This document shows, piece after piece, positions 57,291-64,000 of a stretch of DNA of 64,000 nucleotides; the first letter of the stretch is position 1; the number at the start of each line of letters is the position of its first letter. The stretch is taken from assembly GCA_963682175.1 (NCBI GenBank), contig OY821788.1:34477585-34541584 (forward strand). Direction: 5' to 3'. Both the position numbers and the translations under genes were made by a program. Under the pieces are notes generated by a model. The model worked only from the letters and a program-made list of their open reading frames with translations. It was not told where the DNA came from and did not search any database. The DNA is from Triglochin maritima. Taxonomy: Eukaryota; Streptophyta; Magnoliopsida; Alismatales; Juncaginaceae.

Positions 57291-60222
57291 TGTCTGACGA
57301 AGCACCTGCATCTGGTGAGGTAAGTGTGGGGATTTTTTTTTCCGTCTCAGGTGTTTGGCTAAGTTGTCGCCCCCAAGGATGGGGCGTCTGGCTGAGACGC
57401 CCTCTCCTTGGAGGAGGCGTCCCAGCCAGATGCCACATCCTAAAGGACGACTTAGCAAGACGCCACATCGTTGGGGGTGCCGCCTCTCTAAGCCGCCGTG
57501 CCCAAGGAAGGAGCGTCCCAGCCAGACGCCCCAATTTATTTATTTTTTAAATTTATTTATGTTGTGTTATTTATTCAGGTTCTGTTGCAAGATTTTGGTG
57601 GTGATGAAATAGATTATAATGAGCTTTTTGATAGTAAACAAGTATTTCCAACAATCGAGGAGACGTGTAAATGAGCGAAACAAGTTGTCATTGGAGCTTG
57701 ATTTTTTTTGGTAATATCATCCTACAAATCAAAAGCAGATAATCAGACGGATTGTTATCTGAGATGTGATCGCAGAAATGAAATGAGATCTCGTGATATG
57801 GATATTGCACTACGGAAGAACACGAAAAGAAATGGTTGTGATTGTCTTTTTTGATAAAGGTGGTCGAGCGACGGGATCGTTATGGATGAGTCGTAGCTTC
57901 TAATAGTACTCATGGGCAGCACAACCACAGACTTGCAGTTTATCCAGATGGTCACTGACAGATTAACGGTCTTAGTTCTGGGGCCAAGAAAATTGTTCGT
58001 GATATGACTGAGGCACAAGCAAGACCACGTAACATCTTGTTGGCAGTAAAGTAGAAATTTTTGGATGATAATCCCAATCAGAAACACATTTATAACTTCA
58101 GATAGTACATGAGGAGGACGAAATCTGAAGACAGGAATCCTGCTCTGCAGTTTCTGAATCAGACTGTGCAGTATCAGTACTTACGTTGGATTATGGCGGA
58201 TGAAAAAACTAATGTCCTTACTCACGCATTTTTGGCACATCCGACGTCAGTTCAGTTGTTGCGCACATACCATTTCGTAATCTGCATGGATTCGACGTAC
58301 AAAATGAATAAGTACAAGATGCCTTTGTTCGAGATGGTTGAGGTGACTCCAACAAACATGAACTTCCTCGTCGGCTATGCCATTATGAAGGATGAGACCG
58401 AGTCTAGTTACCGGTAGGTGTTGGAGAAGTTGTGATATCTATTATTGGATACTGTCAGCCCGACTGCAATAATAACAGACTGAGAGTTAGGCCTGATGCG
58501 AGCAGTGTGAGAGGTTTTTCCTCAGTCTGTTCATTACTTTGCACATGGCATATCAACAAAGACATGTACAACTACGCATATCACGTATTCGGCAAAAACA
58601 AGAAGTTTGCAGACAATTTGAAGTGTGGAAAGTAGAGGAAAGTCATGCTTTCTGCTTCATAGACCGAGTACGATAAAGCAGTCCGTAATCTGAAATATAC
58701 TTTTCAGGCTTGGCCAGTTCTCACGGAGTATCTGGAAGACACGTGGTTAGTGCATAGAGAAAAGTTTTTGTTGAATTGGACGAAAAAAATTCTTCATTTC
58801 GGCAACATTACGAACTCTAGGGTGGAAAACACTCATTAGGCTCTGAAAGAGTGTATCACTACATCGACTGTAGCTCTGGACACTCTTTTTGACCGCGTAA
58901 ACGCGGCTATTGAAATGCAGCTGACGAATATTCAGAACTTTCTTGAAGAGTCGAGACGTCGAAATTTGACTAACTACATAGGTGCTTTGTATAAGCATAT
59001 AAATTGTCGAGTTTCACATCACTGCTTTTCATTATTGAGTCAAGAGTTGAAGAGAATGCATGACTTAAGCAATCAAGTTGAATATCGCTGCAGGTGTGCT
59101 TTTTTTGACATCACATGAGATTCCTTGTGCATGTACCGTGCACGATTGTATTGAGTCAGGTGATGAAATTTATTTAGAGCAGATTCGTCCATTCTGGAAA
59201 ACACTTGTAATTAGAGAAGGAGTCCAAATGTCAAAGTTTGTTGATCAGTCAACACAAGACGTCGAGCATTTTTGGAAGCTCGTTGATGAGATTCCGGGGA
59301 GCGACCCTGCAGTAATTTGTAGTGCCTCTCGTATTTTATACCCATAGTTACACCCCGATCAGGCGAACTATCAAGAATCCGCAGAAAATACTAAGGTACA
59401 AGGTCGACCAATGGGAAAGTCGACATGTCGGGACCCGAGTGCCTTTGAGTATGCTGAGCGAGGTCGTGGTTGGTCTTCCAATTCAAATCGATCGTCCGTA
59501 ACCACGGGTGCAGGATCTGGTATGACGATATCTTTGTTGTTACTATTATTCCTTAATTGTTTGTTGTTATTAATATATATAACTTTGCTATTTTTCCATC
59601 TTATAGTGTCCGGACGGATTGACCTCAATAACTTCTCATATGTTGATAGACTGTCAGGAATTATTTTACCATTTCTAGAGAGGTGGAATGACGTACGTGC
59701 TGATGACAACTGTGAATTTCGATGTATTGCCGATGTCTTCTATGGTGGTCAAGACAATTGGTTGTACGTCCGTCGTGCGATTTCTATTGAGATAGGTGTG
59801 CATCCTATTTATGAGCACGTCTATTATGGCTGTGTGGTACAGACTCGTCAGAGAATGATTGAGGCGAGGGACATTGTGACGAGGATCACTATATGGAGGT
59901 TTGGGCCAACTTGTTCCCGATTGCCAATTTTTACAAGTGTGCAATTATGTATTTTTCAGTGGGAACGAATGGTTCATTGTACCCGTGTCTTACTGTGCTA
60001 CATTGGGAGAGCCTGTCTTCCATGACGAAGTCATTCAGAGAGTTGGTCGTTGCTCATTTAGGGAGTTACAAACATTTTATTCGCTTTGAATTAGCTGAGG
60101 GATTCCCAGTACCTCCTATAGTGACCCTGTGGTTTCAAATGCGAGATGAGAGTGTTCCTGGATGGGAGGAAGAGTACGAAAGTAGGAGAGCGTATTGGGA
60201 CCGGTTACGTAGTACATTTTGA
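57291..60222 (+). pseudogene. MULE 2 transposase-OTU gene (decayed)
   Basis: Exon 1 at 57291-57320 (MSDEAPASGE) has a strong donor GAG|GTAAGT. The intron to 57578 contains GC-rich inverted repeats. Exon 2 begins VLLQDFGGDEIDYNELFDS. The core at 58109-58417 has LRWIMADEKTNVL and ICMDSTYKMNKYKM. There are stops near 58417, 58485 and 58635, and a frameshift in the SWIM region near 59105. After the linker intron the OTU domain (59608-60222) has DDNC in place of DGNC, then a frameshift near 59860. It is more decayed than MULE 1 but was not cut by an insertion in this gene, so it shows the ancestral layout. Confidence 0.85.
57360..57535. repeat. GC-rich GGCGTCT inverted repeats in intron 1 of the MULE 2 transposase
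   Basis: Repeated GGCGTC / GACGCC words in both orientations, such as GGGGCGTCTGGCTGAGACGCC-type hairpins, between a good donor and a TTTATTCAG acceptor. Confidence 0.8.
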
Positions 60223-61339
60223 TTGTAATTTGTAATGCATCTGTAATGTATAATATATCAACGATTATATCATGTATTTGTACTTATATCGTGTTGTTCT
60301 TTTATCAGATTTTAAATTTAATTTACGTTACATATACCAAACATGTAAATGATATGCTCGTGAGAAATAAGTACTAAAATACGACAGATAAACAAATAGG
60401 GAGAAGATATGTTCGTCAGAAATAAATAATAAGACTACAACAACTAAGCAAATACCAACAAATGTAGTAATAGTTCAAAATATAATAAAATAAATAATGT
60501 GCAAGCCAACTACAACTCATCATCCGAATCCTGGTCCGAAATGCCCAACTGTCTGTGTCACGCCTCAACGAGTTCATCCAAATATGTACATGCAGCTCTC
60601 GTCTCCTCGTTCGACATCTGGTCCCTGTATCGCATGAACGGTTGCACAACCCGTATCGTCCTACTCATCCACTGTATGTAACATAAAGATTACACTAACA
60701 ATAAAAACAAAATATATATTACAAATAAAAATTAATTTAGATAAACTTACCGCATCTCGGGACGGTACCGCGCACGATAACTGGATGTGAGCACCTACCG
60801 AACCATTCCAAATAATCTGCATCACAAGTGGAAGGGTCGCGTCTACGTCTCAGATCGTCCAGGTGAAGTCGGTCTACTCTCGGAAATGTCCTCCAAACAG
60901 ATTCTGCGCTTGAAGCGTTGTGCCTGACGTCGTACGTCGTTGCAATCGCAGACCACACTGCATGCTCTGGCGTCGGGATGTCAACCGGGATCACCTGAAC
61001 GTACCCTAACTGACGTAAGACGCGATCAGGCAAATAAGGCTATGTGATATCCCGATAACGAATAACGTCCATAAATGAAATCCTCGGCACAGCTGCAACA
61101 TGCTTAGGATCATAAGGCAACCACTCCACCTAAACGTTTATACGTTAATAATAATAAACTTAAAATTTAAATAAACGTGAATGTTATATAATTTTATACA
61201 TGCGATGCAGTCATCTGATCTAGCCGTCTACGAATGGAATGGAGTCACCCCTCGCTTTTATCCTCGGTCCGGACAACTCACATACGCGAACGAGGATGAC
61301 CCTCCTCAATGATCTTCCGTTCCCGATGCGGGTGGAAAG

Positions 61340-62829
61340 TGTTGCCTTTTGTTGCCTTAATCTATGTTTTGATGATTTAATCAACTTAATCTTAATTGTG
61401 ATCATGTAGAGTAGCACACATGTTGCAATGCATATATAATGCTTTGTGCTAACCTCTACAGGTGATCAAGACTCAAGGGAAAAAATGAAATCAAGTCAAG
61501 ACATGTAATCAAGCTAAATTGAAGGCATGCAATTTGCATTTTCTTTGATTCCTAGGAACATTGTGTAAATTGAGAATACTTGAGCTAAAACCTACTCAAA
61601 CACACACTAGGTTCCTTATAAAGTCACACACAAAATTTCATATAATTTGGACTTCAATAGATCACTCAAACTTAGACCGAAAAACACCAAACCTTAACCT
61701 GAACTGTGTGCCCACATTCGGTCGACAGAAACAGACCGTTCGGTCGACCGAGTGATCATATATCCTGTTAGTGTTTTACTGCCCATGTTTGGTCGACCGT
61801 CCAGACCTTTTCGATTGACTGAGTAACAACATATTTCCGACCGTTTGTTTTGTCGTATATACCCAACGATCGTATTCGTATTATCTCTATATACCCCAAA
61901 TACATTTAGTGTATCGGTCGACCGAACTTAAGAAGACTCGACAAACCAAAACTTCCTGGTGGTTTTTGGTCGACCGTGGACCTTGTTTCAGTTGACCGAA
62001 TTTAATCTTGTTTGTCAACCTAGAAGAGCTTGTTAGTTTTCGGTCGACCGAACCTATCTCGGTGTTTGACCGATAACTTAAGTGTACCTAGAACATAGCC
62101 TTTGGCGGTCGACCGTTCCTTAACTAGTCGACCGAATTGAGTTCATATTTGCCAAACGGTCGACCGTTCAGCCCGATCCGGTCGACCGAACTTACTCAGT
62201 TTGGGGTCTTGTAGTTTTCTATTTTGTGTATCTTACACAACTCTTACCCAACTTAACCCCAACGGCTATAATACCTTAGGAGCTTATAAATAGGTGTTCT
62301 CTTGACACAATTATACAACTCTTACACTTCCATTTGTCAAATACACCTAAGAGAAACTCCCAAGTCTCCCATTCCCCAAATCCTACTCTTCATGCTTAAA
62401 CTTTCACATCTTAGCATCAATTCCACATCCTAAGCTACACGCTCAAGTTAGAGAGTATGTTCCACTCAAGATCTCAGTTGTAAAGAAACAAGGACTTCGG
62501 TGAAAGCCCGAAGTGTTCCTCTCGGATTGTGAGAGAAGAAAGTCAAGCTCACGACGGTGTTCGTGGAGCTTGTTTTGTAAAAGGCTTAATCTCGCCCCGG
62601 AACGAGGTTGATAGTGAAGACGCGAGCGGAGCTCGAGGGAGATCGAGCGGATCTTGCAAGAGAGGAAGTAGGCGGGAGGCCGAACATCTATAAAAATCTG
62701 GTGTCATCATTGTGGTTTTCTTTGCTTACTTGTATTTGTTTAAATTCCGATGTGCATATCTTGATTGATTAAACAAGTAGGTAATTAGCTTAAAAGTGAT
62801 TAGAATTATAGACCATCACGATCCTACAG
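61340..62829 (+). mobile_element. Solo LTR of the gag-only Copia family
   Basis: Runs TGTTGCCTTTTGTTGCC...CGATCCTACA, 1490 bp. A perfect target duplication GAAAG is present (61335-61339 and 62830-62834). TATA box TATAAAT at 62285-62291 follows palindrome cluster G. Compared with 39631-41196 (reversed) it is clearly related but considerably more diverged. Confidence 0.9.
61715..62190. repeat. CGGTCGACCG palindrome cluster G (solo LTR U3)
   Basis: About a dozen and a half exact or near copies upstream of the TATA box. Confidence 0.88.
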
Positions 62830-63140
62830 AAAGGATGAAAATACTCATATATCCAAGCCTGCAGCAGCGTAAGACAACCCGTAATGCCAGAACAATCAGC
62901 ACAGCTCGCTAGCCCCAATTGACGATACAAATATGCCAACGTCGCCGACCCCATGAGTACTGACCAATGGTATCTAAGTCCCTCTTCTCCAATAGGTCGC
63001 GTGGTCTGACTCTGCAACCGCTCTTGTTGACAAACAAGATGCAACCTAGTAGTAAGAAGAGGTAGGCAGTCATCTGTGTATCCTCAGTCCGTGGTGATCG
63101 TCCCCGTCTGCAACAGCCGTCAACAACGTCGATGCTAATT

Positions 63141-64000
63141 GTTGGCTTTTTGGCCTTAATCTATGTTTTGATGATTTAATCAACCTAATCTTAATTATAA
63201 TCAATGTAGAGTAACACACATATTGCATTGCATATATATTGCTCTGTGCTAACTTCTACAGGTGATCAAGACTCAAGAAAGAAATGATTCATCATTCAAG
63301 TCAAGACATGTAATCAAACTCATTTGAAGACATGTAATTTGCATTTCTTTTGAGTCTTAGGAACTTTGTGTAATTGAGCATAGTTGAGCTAAAACCTACT
63401 CAAACACACACTAGGTTCCTTATAGAAGTCACACACAAAATTTCATATAATTTGGACTTCAATAGATCAACCAAACTTAGTCCGGGAAACACTTAACCTG
63501 AACTGTCTGCCCATATTCGGTCGACCGAAATAGACCGTTCGGTTGACTGAGTAATCGATTACCTTGAAGTGTATTTCCTGCCCAGTTTCGGTCGACCGTG
63601 CATACCTTTTTGGTCGACCGGGTAAACATATTTATCCGACCGTTAGATTTGTCATATTATACCCAACGATCATATTCATATTATTTCCATATACCCCAAA
63701 ATACATTTAGTGTATCGGTCGACCGAGGACCTTGTTCGGTCGACCGAACTTAAGATGTCTCGACAAACCCAAACTGCCTGTTGGTTTTCGGTCGACCGTG
63801 GACCTTGTTTCAGTCAACCGAATTTGATCTTTTTTTCCAACCCAAAGAGCATGTTAGTTTTCGGTCGACTGAACCCTATTCGGTGTTCGACCGATAACTT
63901 AAGTGTACCTAAGTTATAGCCTGATCCGGTCGACCACACCTTTATCGGTCGACCAACCCGAGTTCAAATTTGCCTAACGGTCGACCAAACTGCCCTATCC
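63141..64000 (+). mobile_element. Start of another Copia-family LTR, cut by the window end
   Basis: Begins TGTTGGCTTTTTGGCC after PMD sequence and follows the same LTR family. The palindrome cluster starts at about 63515. Whether this is a solo LTR or a full element cannot be seen here. Confidence 0.85.
63515..63995. repeat. CGGTCGACCG palindrome cluster H
   Basis: At least ten exact or near copies up to the window edge, in the same LTR position as clusters C, D and G. Confidence 0.88.

Larger units (their letters stand above)
60510..63140 (-). pseudogene. MULE 2 PMD gene, interrupted by LTR insertions
   Basis: C-terminal part of the PMD protein: upstream segment 63140-62830 (IGQYSWGSATLAYLYRQLG, then CSGITGCLTLLQAWIYEYF in one frame) and downstream segment 61339-60510 (YVQVIPVDIPTPEHAV, TYDVRHNAS, end ISDQDSDDEL). 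A solo LTR lies between them and another LTR begins at 63141. It keeps the frame that is broken in MULE 1, but an in-frame stop occurs elsewhere (for example near 60557). Confidence 0.75.
57133..64000. mobile_element. MULE 2: second transposase-OTU plus PMD element, cut by the window end
   Basis: The left end ACTACTATTCGTCGTCGG...AAAACTACCTAAAT matches the MULE 1 terminus. Gene order and strands equal MULE 1. The right end lies beyond 64000. Two LTRs of the gag-only Copia family interrupt its PMD gene. Confidence 0.8.

Noticed and set aside
28400..63995. Reading the palindrome clusters as CBF/DREB (RCCGAC) elements
   Set aside because: Only copies followed by AC contain ACCGAC; most are followed by AA or AT. 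The conserved unit is the palindrome itself.
1..64000. tRNA, rRNA or other structured RNA genes
   Set aside because: None could be recognised by eye. The tRNA-like match at 43027-43038 is the retrotransposon primer-binding site.

Overview
This is a nuclear segment of a flowering plant, most likely a eudicot. The genes carry many short GT-AG introns, the UTRs and introns are AT-rich, and the families are plant-specific (type-B response regulator, WVD2-like/TPX2, PADRE/DUF4228, DYW-type PPR, plant mobile domain). MULE, Copia, Gypsy and hAT-type repeats fill much of the rest. I cannot name the species.

Layout. 1-16.4 kb is gene-dense: an ARR11-like type-B cytokinin response regulator (+), a WVD2-like TPX2-domain protein (-) and a 20-exon KLHDC4-like kelch protein (-). 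About 90 bp upstream of the kelch ATG begins an ~8.2 kb MULE (16.5-24.75 kb). It has a spliced FAR1-like transposase gene facing a gene with an N-terminal TE-type domain, a charged low-complexity middle and a C-terminal Ulp1 (C48) protease. An AIRP2-like RING E3 ligase (27.1-33.3 kb, +) follows; its first intron is about 5.2 kb because an internally deleted Gypsy element sits in it. Next is SDH2 (complex II iron-sulfur subunit, -), whose single intron contains a complete DYW-type PPR gene on the same strand.

From 38.3 kb the window is mostly transposons. A 13.2 kb MULE (38.3-51.5 kb) carries a decayed transposase-OTU gene (+) and a decayed plant-mobile-domain gene (-). It was itself invaded by a gag-only Copia element (39.6-44.6 kb) and probably by a solo LTR. 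A second MULE of the same type starts near 57.1 kb and runs off the window; it was hit twice by LTRs of that Copia family. Between the two MULEs lie an LTR remnant, a hAT-type MITE, a single-exon PADRE (DUF4228) gene and a probable solo LTR.

Main points for follow-up: (1) the SDH2/PPR nested pair has a tandem CAGCAG acceptor that would join SDH2 exon 1 in frame to the PPR, reminiscent of the grass SDH2-RPS14 arrangement; (2) dense clusters of the palindrome CGGTCGACCG occur in LTRs of unrelated Copia and Gypsy elements; (3) both genes of the Ulp1-bearing MULE have an intron filled with the same ~22 bp minisatellite, in the same orientation relative to transcription, and an analogous paired intronic repeat is seen in the OTU/PMD MULEs. 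Exon joins were worked out by hand from splice consensus, reading phase and family alignment from memory; no database search was run.
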